DNA of 64,000 bases from Oscillospiraceae bacterium (GTDB lineage: Bacteria; Bacillota; Clostridia; Monoglobales; Monoglobaceae), in the NCBI GenBank assembly GCA_015068845.1, contig SVJR01000003.1, positions 21,359 to 85,358 of the forward strand. The letters run 5' to 3'. Below the pieces are notes generated by a model. That model searched no databases. It was not told the origin of the DNA and worked only from the letters and a program-made list of their open reading frames with translations. A program made the position numbers and the translations under genes. Below, piece by piece: positions 17,378 through 24,835 of the stretch (position 1 is the stretch's first letter; every line of letters begins with the position of its first letter).

Positions 17378-18382
17378 ATGTCAGAAGTATTTGAAATCAG
17401 GTTTGATTTTGTGGAAAAATGGGGTAGATTTGCAAAGCCCGAGTATCTGCAAATCTATCTATATATATTGAGCCAGTACAAAAAGACCGGCAAGATGCCA
17501 AAACCTGCAGCGGTAGCAAAAAAACTGGAGAAGGAGCTTGATACTATTGAAGCCGCCCTCGAGTTCTGGGCGACAGCCGGAGAAATGGTTGAAACGGACG
17601 GCGGCTTTGTTTTTGCAGAGGACGCTCCAAAACCAAAACTGAAGGCAAAAACGGAGAGTATCGAAAAAGATACGGCAAGCAAATTCCGTACAAGGCCGTC
17701 ATACGCATCGGCAGAAATTGATGCGGCAGCGTCTGTTAATAAAGAGGTGGATTATCTTTTCCGTGAGGCCGAGAGAATACTGGAGAAGATACTCAGCCCA
17801 TCGGATTTTGAGATGCTGTATTCCTTTGTAGATTGGCTGGGGCTTCCGGTTGAAGTGGTAATTATGCTTCTTCGGTTTGCGGCAGGTCGGGGTAAAACCG
17901 GCAAGAGGTATCTTGAAACTGTTGCCATTGACTGGGCGGATAAGGGTATTGACACCTACGAGAGTGCCGAGGAATATATAAGAGAGATTGAAGTCAAGCT
18001 TTCCAACGAGGGTAAGGTTCGTGGAATTCTTGGAATATATGACAGAGCACTTACCCAGACCGAAAAGAAGTATATTAAGCTTTGGACATTTGAGAAAAAT
18101 GTTCCGACCGAGCTTGTGGCAGAGGCGTATGACAGAACGGTTGCCGCAACCGGTAAACTCAGCTGGGCGTATATGAACAAAATTCTTATGAGCTGGGTGG
18201 AGGAAGGTATCTCCACGGTGGACGGCGTCCGCGAAAAGGAAGCTTTGTTCAAGCTCAAGTCTGCACCGACTAAGGAAAAGTCGGGTGGCAAAAAGAGCAA
18301 ATTTGACAATTACACTGATACAAACAAGCCCGATTATTCAGACTTTGCGGAAAAAATATTAGAAGATATGCTGGAAGGGTGA
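17378..18382 (+). CDS. DnaD-domain replication-associated protein
   Basis: A 334-aa protein with two copies of the DnaD/DnaB_2 domain (about 125-195 and 215-280), each ending in the signature YLETVAIDWADKGIDT or YMNKILMSWVEEGIST. The N-terminal 75 residues look like a winged-helix unit; a basic linker lies between. DnaD/DnaB proteins of Firmicutes remodel origin DNA and help load the replicative helicase. The gene sits 7 bp upstream of a DnaC/DnaI-type loader, a pairing common in Clostridia, so the two probably work together. The start at 17378 is less certain; an in-frame ATG at 17333 would add 15 residues, and neither has an ideal RBS. Confidence 0.88.
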   Translation: MSEVFEIRFDFVEKWGRFAKPEYLQIYLYILSQYKKTGKMPKPAAVAKKLEKELDTIEAALEFWATAGEMVETDGGFVFAEDAPKPKLKAKTESIEKDTASKFRTRPSYASAEIDAAASVNKEVDYLFREAERILEKILSPSDFEMLYSFVDWLGLPVEVVIMLLRFAAGRGKTGKRYLETVAIDWADKGIDTYESAEEYIREIEVKLSNEGKVRGILGIYDRALTQTEKKYIKLWTFEKNVPTELVAEAYDRTVAATGKLSWAYMNKILMSWVEEGISTVDGVREKEALFKLKSAPTKEKSGGKKSKFDNYTDTNKPDYSDFAEKILEDMLEG

Positions 18383-18389
18383 AAAACTT

Positions 18390-19358
18390 ATGGAATCAGC
18401 TTATGTTCTTGCAAACCGAGAACTTGAAGAAATTCGTCAAAAAAATCGTGAGAAACAAAGCGTTCGCCGTGCCGAGGTTATGCTGAAGGCTCCGGAGCTT
18501 ACGGAAATTGAAGTCGAGCTTATGCGTCAGGGCTCGCGACTGCTTGGCTGTGTACTTAACAAAAGTGAGGACTTTGAACAGGTAAAAGGAAAAATTCAGA
18601 GCCTGCAAAAAGACAAGGCAGACCTTTTGAAAAAGGGCGGCTTTGCTGAGGATTATATTGACGATATATACTCCTGTAAGGAATGTCGCGACACCGGCTT
18701 TGTTGAAGGTCATCGTTGCACCTGCCTCAAAAACCTCATAGTGAAGCACATCGGCGCAAATGCAAACCTGACTGACAGTATGCGTGAGCAAAGGTTTGAA
18801 AACTTCGACCTTTCGCTGTTTGCTAACCAGGGCGACAACAGCGCAAAAACCCTCAAGGTTATGCAGGTTATTTGTGATAAGGCAATCGACTTTGCGGAGA
18901 ACTTTGACCGGACCGGTGAGAACTTTTTGATTATGGGCAATGCAGGCACGGGCAAAACCTTTGTTACAAGCTGTATTGCAAACCGCGCCCTCGAGCGTGG
19001 AAAAACTGTATATTACCAGACAGCGTTCAAGCTGTTTGAATTGTTTGAAAATGCCAAATTCGGCAAGGGCGACGAGGATGCGTCAGAAACGGTAAAGTAT
19101 GTATATAATGTTGATTTGCTTATAATCGACGATTTGGGAACTGAATTCCAGACCCAGTACACAGCGGCGGTGCTGTTTGATATAATCAACTCCAGAAGCA
19201 TTGCAGGTAAGAGCACGATTATTTCATCAAACCTTGGCTTTGAGGAGCTTTCAAACAATTACAGCCAGCGTGTTGTGTCAAGATTTATGGGCGACTACCA
19301 AATATTCCAGACCCTTGGCAAGGACTTGAGGGCGTTGAAACGAACAAGAAACCAATAA
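18390..19358 (+). CDS. dnaC: DnaC/DnaI-type helicase loader ATPase
   Basis: A 322-aa AAA+ protein of the DnaC/DnaI/IstB group that delivers the DnaB-type helicase. The N-terminal part has a zinc-site pattern (CKECRDTGF, HRCTCL, near residues 93-112), as in Bacillus DnaI. The ATPase part has Walker A MGNAGTGKT (about 187), Walker B DLLIIDDLG and the sensor region STIISSNLGF. It overlaps no gene and follows the DnaD-domain gene by 7 bp. An IstB transposition helper is unlikely because no transposase is nearby and the zinc-binding N-terminus is typical of helicase loaders. Confidence 0.9.
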   Translation: MESAYVLANRELEEIRQKNREKQSVRRAEVMLKAPELTEIEVELMRQGSRLLGCVLNKSEDFEQVKGKIQSLQKDKADLLKKGGFAEDYIDDIYSCKECRDTGFVEGHRCTCLKNLIVKHIGANANLTDSMREQRFENFDLSLFANQGDNSAKTLKVMQVICDKAIDFAENFDRTGENFLIMGNAGTGKTFVTSCIANRALERGKTVYYQTAFKLFELFENAKFGKGDEDASETVKYVYNVDLLIIDDLGTEFQTQYTAAVLFDIINSRSIAGKSTIISSNLGFEELSNNYSQRVVSRFMGDYQIFQTLGKDLRALKRTRNQ

Positions 19359-19370
19359 AAGGAGGCAACA

Positions 19371-20735
19371 ATGATTAACCTCAACACATTAAGAAAGTTA
19401 ATGGGCAAGACGAAAATCTATACCTTCAGTGGCGGTATCCACCCCCACGATATGAAGGCTGCAACAAAGGATAAACCGATAATAGACCTTGAAGCACCGG
19501 GCGAACTGGTGTTTCCGCTCCAGCAAAGCATAGGTGCACCGGCGAATCCTTGCGTTGAAGTTGGCGAAAGAGTTCTTATGGGTCAGAAAATAGCGGAAGC
19601 CGGAGGCTTTGTTTCGGCTAATATACATTCGTCGGTTTCGGGTACGGTTAAGGCAATTGAAGACCGGATTCATCCCAACGGCGTAAAAATGAAAGCTATT
19701 ATAATCGAAAACGACAGACTTGAGGAAGTAGCAGATGAACTTACACCTCTGGACGAAAAAACCGTTACAGCGGCCGAGATAGTTGAACGGGTAAGGGCGG
19801 CAGGTATTGTAGGTATGGGCGGTGCAACCTTCCCGACCCATGTAAAGCTCAGCCCGCCTGAGGACAAAAAAATTGAATATGCAATTGTGAACGGCGCCGA
19901 GTGCGAGCCTTACCTCACCTCTGACCACAGAGCAATGCTCGAGACAGCCGACGAGGTGATTGCAGGGCTTAAGCTTATTATGAAGGCTCTTGGCCTTAAT
20001 AAAGGCTATATCGCTGTTGAAACCAACAAGCTTGACGCAATAGCAAAGCTTAAGGAATATGCGGCAAAAGAATCAGATGTTGAGATTAACATTGTGGGCG
20101 TTAAAACCAAGTACCCACAGGGCTCTGAAAAGCATCTTATCAAGGCACTTACCGGCAGATGCGTACCTCCGGGAAAGCTTCCTATGGATGTGGGAGCGGT
20201 GGTTAACAATATCGACACCTGCGCCGCAATTGCAAGAGCGGTACTTAAAGGTCAGCCATTAATCAGACGAATTGTTACGGTCAGCGGCGATTGTATCACA
20301 GAGCCCCTTAACTTCCGTGTCCCTATCGGAACATCCTTCCAGTATCTTGCTGAAAAGTGTGGTGGTTTTACAAAGCCTGCAGCAAAGATTATTATGGGTG
20401 GACCTATGATGGGTATGGCACTGACCGAGTTGGATGTGCCTGTGGTTAAAGGCTCATCCGGGATGCTTGCGTTCAGTGAGGAGATGGCATTGCCGCAGCC
20501 AACGGCAAACTGTCTCAGATGCGGCAGATGCGTCACCGGCTGCCCGATGAACCTTATCCCTAATGTAATTAAGGAAGCAGTTTGCGCAAACGATTTTGAA
20601 AAATTGGCCAAGTTGAATTTAAACGATTGCATACAATGCGGCTCGTGCACCTATGTGTGCCCTGCCGAGCAGCATCCGCTTCAGTATGTAAGAACAGGCA
20701 AAGCAAAGCTCAGCCGTCGGGAGGTGAAGGCATAA
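19371..20735 (+). CDS. rnfC: Rnf complex subunit C (NADH/Fe-S)
   Basis: Peripheral subunit of the Rnf ferredoxin:NAD+ oxidoreductase, expected to bind NADH and FMN at the cytoplasmic side. The 454-aa chain has the flavin/NADH domain (GMGGATFPTHVKL, VNGAECEPYLTSDHR), an SLBB-like part (VPIGTSF) and two [4Fe-4S] motifs near the C-terminus (CLRCGRCVTGCP and CIQCGSCTYVCP). It is the first gene of rnfCDGEAB, with RBS AAAGGAGG; its stop overlaps the rnfD start by one base. The complex couples ferredoxin oxidation to Na+ or H+ export. Confidence 0.95.
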   Translation: MINLNTLRKLMGKTKIYTFSGGIHPHDMKAATKDKPIIDLEAPGELVFPLQQSIGAPANPCVEVGERVLMGQKIAEAGGFVSANIHSSVSGTVKAIEDRIHPNGVKMKAIIIENDRLEEVADELTPLDEKTVTAAEIVERVRAAGIVGMGGATFPTHVKLSPPEDKKIEYAIVNGAECEPYLTSDHRAMLETADEVIAGLKLIMKALGLNKGYIAVETNKLDAIAKLKEYAAKESDVEINIVGVKTKYPQGSEKHLIKALTGRCVPPGKLPMDVGAVVNNIDTCAAIARAVLKGQPLIRRIVTVSGDCITEPLNFRVPIGTSFQYLAEKCGGFTKPAAKIIMGGPMMGMALTELDVPVVKGSSGMLAFSEEMALPQPTANCLRCGRCVTGCPMNLIPNVIKEAVCANDFEKLAKLNLNDCIQCGSCTYVCPAEQHPLQYVRTGKAKLSRREVKA

Positions 20736-21763
20736 TGGAAAATTTGAATGAAAAGCTTATTGTTACCGAATCCCCACATATACGGTCGGGTAACACTACT
20801 TCGGGAATAATGCTCGATGTCATTATTGCCTTGATGCCTGCACTTATTGCCGGTGTGGTTATTTTCGGCTACCGTGCGGCAACATTGGCGGTTGTATGCG
20901 TTTCTGCATCGGTGTTCTTTGAGTGGCTCTGGTGCAAAATTGTAAAAAAACCATCATCTATCGGTGATTACAGTGCAGCCGTTACCGGACTTCTGCTTGC
21001 TATGAATCTTCCGGTTACGATGCCATTCTGGATGGCAATTATCGGTGCATTTTTTGCAATTGTTATTGTTAAGCAGTTTTTTGGCGGTATCGGTCATAAC
21101 TTTATGAACCCTGCCCTTGCTGCAAGAGCGTTTTTGCTTACTTCGTGGGCGCAGGCTATGACCACCTGGGTTGCACCTTTTTCAAAGGTGGGTGCAGATG
21201 CGGTTACTCAGGCAACACCTCTGGCTCAGCTTGCCCAGTCTGTTGATGCAGTATCAACAGCTACTTCAGTATCAGCCGAGACGGTTCAGCTCCCTTCGTA
21301 TCTTGATTTGTTTTTCGGAACAACCGGCGGCTGTATAGGCGAGACCTGTGCTTTTGCACTTCTTATCGGAGCTATATACCTTCTCGCAAAAAAGGTAATC
21401 AGCATAAAAATCCCTGCAACCTACATAATCACAGTTGCAGCTTTGACTTTTGTGTTCGGTGGTAAAGACGGACTCTTTACCGGCGACGCACTTTATCACA
21501 TTCTGTCCGGCGGTCTTATGCTTGGTGCATTCTTTATGGCAACCGACTATGTTACTACTCCGTATACTCCCAAGGGTCAGATTGTGTTTGGTATCGGCTG
21601 CGGTGTTTTAACTGCGGTTATCCGTCTTTGGGGCGGTTACCCTGAGGGCGTTTCGTACTCGATTCTCCTTATGAATGTTGCATCACCGCTGATTGACAGA
21701 TACACAGCCCCCAAGCGGTTTGGAGCGTTTAAAGAAATGAAGGAGGGCGGAAAAAATGCTTAA
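20735..21763 (+). CDS. rnfD: Rnf complex subunit D (membrane flavoprotein)
   Basis: An integral membrane subunit with about ten hydrophobic segments that carries covalent FMN on a Thr; the expected site is TQATPLAQL. The start is ATG 20735 in TAATG, sharing one base with the rnfC stop, after GGGAGGTGAAGG; a longer frame from 20627 lies inside rnfC. Length is 342 aa. The motif GGIGHNFMNPALAARAFLL and the C-terminal GGYPEGVSYSILLMN are typical of the family. Confidence 0.94.
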   Translation: MENLNEKLIVTESPHIRSGNTTSGIMLDVIIALMPALIAGVVIFGYRAATLAVVCVSASVFFEWLWCKIVKKPSSIGDYSAAVTGLLLAMNLPVTMPFWMAIIGAFFAIVIVKQFFGGIGHNFMNPALAARAFLLTSWAQAMTTWVAPFSKVGADAVTQATPLAQLAQSVDAVSTATSVSAETVQLPSYLDLFFGTTGGCIGETCAFALLIGAIYLLAKKVISIKIPATYIITVAALTFVFGGKDGLFTGDALYHILSGGLMLGAFFMATDYVTTPYTPKGQIVFGIGCGVLTAVIRLWGGYPEGVSYSILLMNVASPLIDRYTAPKRFGAFKEMKEGGKNA

Positions 21764-22415
21764 TAAAGAAACATTGATTACTTCCCTCAAGCTTTTTATA
21801 ATCACGGCAGTTGCGGCATTTTGCCTTGCTGCTGTAAATAAAATTACAACCCCTATTATTGCCGACAACAATGCTGCGGCCGAAATCAAAGCCCAGCAGG
21901 AGGTTCTCCCTTCGGCGCTGGAATTTATACCGGGCGAGGTTGAGCAACCTGAGGACAGCACGGTTACTATTGAAAAAATGACAGTAGGTCTTTCAATGAA
22001 CGGTGACGGCAGAGTTGCAGGCTATGTGGTAACTGCAGTTTCAAATGCAGGCTACGGCGGCGATATCAAGGTTATGGTCGGCGTTGATAAGAACCTTGAG
22101 GTTACCCGTATAAAGATTATGGAATCGTCGGAAACTGCAGGCCTTGGTGCCAATGCCTCAAAGCCGGAATTTGCTGACCAGTTTATAGGTGCAAGGGAAA
22201 GCCTTTCTGTTGTAAAGGGCGAAGCCGGTAAAAATGAGATTTCAGCAATTGCCAGCGCAACAATTACCTCAAAAGCGGTTACAAGCTGTGTTAATGCGGC
22301 AATAGAGGCGGCACAGGCAAAGGCTGCGGATAACAAGGTTGAGGAAACGGTTCAGAAGCTTGAAGAAATTAAGCAGGAAACTGCGGCACAGATTTCAGAG
22401 GAGGTGGAACAGTAA
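21756..22415 (+). CDS. rnfG: Rnf complex subunit G (FMN-binding)
   Basis: A 219-aa protein with one N-terminal membrane anchor (about 8-30) and an extracytoplasmic FMN-binding domain. FMN is bound through a phosphoester to a Thr; here the site is IASATITS near residue 170. ESSETAGLGA is the other conserved loop. The first 8 bases overlap rnfD and the last base is shared with rnfE, so translation is probably coupled. The C-terminal tail (EETVQKLEEIKQE) is charged and probably helical. Confidence 0.93.
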   Translation: MLNKETLITSLKLFIITAVAAFCLAAVNKITTPIIADNNAAAEIKAQQEVLPSALEFIPGEVEQPEDSTVTIEKMTVGLSMNGDGRVAGYVVTAVSNAGYGGDIKVMVGVDKNLEVTRIKIMESSETAGLGANASKPEFADQFIGARESLSVVKGEAGKNEISAIASATITSKAVTSCVNAAIEAAQAKAADNKVEETVQKLEEIKQETAAQISEEVEQ

Positions 22416-23023
22416 TGAAAAAAATATTCTCAAACGGTATTTTTAAAGAAAACCCCACATTTGTCCTTTTCCTGGGAATGTGTCCTACTCTCGCTGTTAC
22501 AACAAGTGCCTTCAATGCGGTTGGTATGGGCGTTTCCACAATGGTGGTTCTTATCTTTTCGAATATATTTATATCATTGCTCCGTAAGTTTATTCCCGAC
22601 AAGGTTCGTATTGCGGCGTATGTGGTAGTTATCGCAAGCTTTGTTACAATTATAGAAATGGTTCTTAAGGCGTATGCTCAGGCGGTTTCTGCATCACTTG
22701 GCATATATATTCCGCTGATTGTTGTAAACTGTATAATTCTTGGCCGTGCCGAGGCCTTTGCGTCAAAGAACGGTGCGATTAAGGCGGCGATTGACGGTTT
22801 GGGAATGGGCGTAGGCTTTACTCTTGCCCTGTTTATTATCGGCAGTATCCGTGAAATTCTGGGTGCAGGAACATTTTTTGGGGTGTCACTCTTTGGTGAG
22901 GCATTCCAACCTGTTTCTATTATGATTTTGCCCCCCGGTGCGTTTCTGACCCTTGGCCTTGTGGTTATGGCTATCAACCTGATTTCAAACAGAAAAAAGA
23001 AAGGGGAGAAGGAAGTTGCTTAA
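22415..23023 (+). CDS. rnfE: Rnf complex subunit E
   Basis: A 202-aa, six-segment membrane subunit related to RnfA and arranged with it as an inverted pair. The conserved Cys residues FLGMCPTLAVT (first segment) and VVNCIILGRAEAFAS (fourth) are those expected to hold the membrane [2Fe-2S] cluster at the RnfA/RnfE interface. The ATG shares a base with the rnfG stop (AGTAATG region), with GAGGTGGAACA as RBS. The end overlaps rnfA by 8 bp. Confidence 0.94.
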   Translation: MKKIFSNGIFKENPTFVLFLGMCPTLAVTTSAFNAVGMGVSTMVVLIFSNIFISLLRKFIPDKVRIAAYVVVIASFVTIIEMVLKAYAQAVSASLGIYIPLIVVNCIILGRAEAFASKNGAIKAAIDGLGMGVGFTLALFIIGSIREILGAGTFFGVSLFGEAFQPVSIMILPPGAFLTLGLVVMAINLISNRKKKGEKEVA

Positions 23024-23606
23024 AGACTTACTAATCATCAGTATCGGTGCAATTTTTATACAGAACTTTGTACTTGTCCAGTTTCTGGGTATCTGCCCCT
23101 TTTTAGGTGTATCAAAAAAGGTTGAAACTGCTCTTGGTATGGGCTTTGCCGTTGTTTTTGTAATGGCGTGTGCGTCGGCTATAACCTGGGCGGTTCAGAA
23201 GCTTTTGGTACTGTTTGGTATTGAATACCTGCAGACAATAGCGTTTATTCTGGTAATTGCGGTGCTTGTTCAGTTCGTTGAAATGTTTCTGCAAAAGTCA
23301 GTACCGTCCCTTTATAGCTCTCTTGGTATATACCTGCCGCTGATAACCACAAACTGTGCGGTTCTGGGCGTTGCGATTGTGAATATAACCAAGTTCGGCG
23401 CAGTTGATTTCAGCTTCATCAAGTCGGTGGTTTACGGTGCAACAGCAGGTATTGGATTTACCTTTGCAATTGTGCTTTTTGCAGGGGTAAGGGAACGCCT
23501 TGAAAGCTCGGATATCCCCGAATTTCTTAAGGGAATGCCTATAACGCTTATTACAGCAAGCTTACTCTCCATTGCGTTTATGGGATTTTCGGGACTTAGC
23601 TTTTAA
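23016..23606 (+). CDS. rnfA: Rnf complex subunit A
   Basis: A 196-aa membrane subunit with six hydrophobic helices. FLGICPFLGVS and ITTNCAVLGVA carry the Cys pair that completes the RnfA/RnfE [2Fe-2S] site. The start codon is TTG at 23016, after AAGGGGAGAAGGAAG, overlapping rnfE. It ends 21 bp before rnfB. Sequence and length match Rnf rather than the homologous Nqr subunit, and the neighbouring genes confirm this. Confidence 0.94.
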   Translation: MLKDLLIISIGAIFIQNFVLVQFLGICPFLGVSKKVETALGMGFAVVFVMACASAITWAVQKLLVLFGIEYLQTIAFILVIAVLVQFVEMFLQKSVPSLYSSLGIYLPLITTNCAVLGVAIVNITKFGAVDFSFIKSVVYGATAGIGFTFAIVLFAGVRERLESSDIPEFLKGMPITLITASLLSIAFMGFSGLSF

Positions 23607-23627
23607 TCGGAAAGGGAGGACAAAAAT

Positions 23628-24440
23628 ATGGAAATTTTATTCCCGGTTATTGTGATTGGCGGTATGGGCCTTATATTTGGTGCCCTGCTTGCCGTTGCGG
23701 CAAAGATTTTTGCTGTTGAAAAGGACGAACGCATCCCAAGAATTACCGAGGTTCTTCCCGGTGCAAACTGCGGCGGCTGCGGTTATGCCGGATGTTCGGC
23801 TTATGCGGAGGCGGTTTGCAAAGGCGAAGCAGCGGCAAATTGTTGTCCTGTTGGCGGAAGCGATGCGGCGGTTAAGATTGCAGAGATTATGGGTATTGAG
23901 GCAGGTACTGTTGAAAAGCGCACAGCGTTTGTAATGTGTACTGGAAACTCTGCAGTTGCCCCGAACAGATATATAAACAATGAGGATATTGACTGTTATA
24001 CGGCTCACCGTCTTGGCGGTGGTATGAAAGGCTGTCAGTATGGCTGTCTCGGTCTTGGTTCTTGCGTGGAAAAGTGCGTATTTGGTGCTATAAGTATAGT
24101 TGACGGTGTTGCTGTTATCGACCGCGACAAGTGTACTCACTGCGGAACTTGTATTGCAGAATGTCCGCGCGGGCTTATCAAAAGTCTGCCCTATGACGCA
24201 AAGGTTGTTACCGCCTGCAACTCAAAGGCTCACGGCAAGGAAACCCGTGCGGTATGCGGTGTTGGTTGTATCGGTTGCGGACTTTGTGCAAAGGTCTGCG
24301 AGACGGGCGCAATTACTGTTGAAAACAATCTTGCCTTGGTTGATACAGAAAGGTGTATCGGTTGCGGTAAATGTATTGAGAAATGTCCGCGTAATGCGTT
24401 GGTTGCATTAGTGCCAATGCTTGAACCTGCTGAAAATTAA
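23628..24440 (+). CDS. rnfB: Rnf complex subunit B (multi-cluster ferredoxin-like)
   Basis: Electron-entry subunit accepting electrons from ferredoxin. The 270-aa chain has an N-terminal membrane helix (about 4-25), then the Fe-S domain GANCGGCGYAGCSAYAEAV, and ferredoxin-type motifs CTHCGTCIAECP, CIGCGLCAKVCE and CIGCGKCIEKCP, plus GCQYGCLGLGSC. It is the last gene of the rnf operon (order C-D-G-E-A-B, typical of Clostridia). A terminator shared with the convergent small gene follows. Confidence 0.95.
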   Translation: MEILFPVIVIGGMGLIFGALLAVAAKIFAVEKDERIPRITEVLPGANCGGCGYAGCSAYAEAVCKGEAAANCCPVGGSDAAVKIAEIMGIEAGTVEKRTAFVMCTGNSAVAPNRYINNEDIDCYTAHRLGGGMKGCQYGCLGLGSCVEKCVFGAISIVDGVAVIDRDKCTHCGTCIAECPRGLIKSLPYDAKVVTACNSKAHGKETRAVCGVGCIGCGLCAKVCETGAITVENNLALVDTERCIGCGKCIEKCPRNALVALVPMLEPAEN

Positions 24441-24482
24441 AGTTTTGAGTTTAATATGAATATGCTGGCTCTTTAAAATTAA

Positions 24483-24514
24483 AAAAGAAGGTTGATAATA
24501 TCAACCTTCTTTTT
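24483..24514. terminator. Bidirectional terminator between rnfB and the 58-aa gene
   Basis: GAAGGTTGA (24487-24495) pairs with 24501-24509 around a TAATA loop. The stem is flanked by A-run and T-run on both sides, so it can serve both convergent genes. Confidence 0.88.
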
Positions 24515-24690
24515 TAATTTTGTTTTCTTACCACGGCGTATTCGTCGCCGTTTTGCCAGAATGCACAGTCAAAACTTGCTCCGCTCAAGAACTTTTGCAT
24601 ATCGTCCTCATCAAGATTGACGGCACATACAAAGCAATCCATATATTCGTCGTATTCGTAATTCGCACAGGTTTCGCAATTTGTTGCCAT
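24514..24690 (-). CDS. Small Cys-rich protein, DUF6472-like (58 aa)
   Basis: A 58-aa frame reading MATNCETCANYEYDEYMDCF and ending DEYAVVRKQN. Two CxxC pairs (Cys5/Cys8, Cys19/Cys22) suggest a zinc or Fe-S knuckle; a fifth Cys is near 42. The pattern, with NLDEDDM and a Phe/Leu-rich middle, resembles a small uncharacterised clostridial family that I recall as DUF6472. The start is supported by AAAGGCGGTGA upstream, and the frame ends at the shared terminator, so I regard it as a real gene. The function is unknown. It is likely cytoplasmic, having no signal peptide. Confidence 0.75.
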   Translation of the reverse strand: MATNCETCANYEYDEYMDCFVCAVNLDEDDMQKFLSGASFDCAFWQNGDEYAVVRKQN

Positions 24691-24786
24691 AATTTCACCG
24701 CCTTTATTATTTTTATTTTACAGAAATATAAAATAAAAGTCAAGATTAAAAGGTTCACTTATGCGAAGAGCAGCTATCTGTACAAT

Positions 24787-24814
24787 AAAAGAGGGCTACC
24801 GATTGGTAACCCTC
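24787..24814 (-). terminator. Intrinsic terminator of ppdK
   Basis: GAGGGCTACC (24791-24800) pairs with GGTAACCCTC (24805-24814) with one C/A mismatch and loop GATT. On the minus strand it is followed by TTTTATTG. Confidence 0.8.
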
Positions 24815-24835
24815 TTAACTTATCGTAAGTGGATA

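Noticed and set aside
18390..19358. IstB-type transposition ATPase
   Set aside because: No transposase or inverted ends nearby; zinc-type N-terminus and DnaD-domain partner fit a helicase loader.
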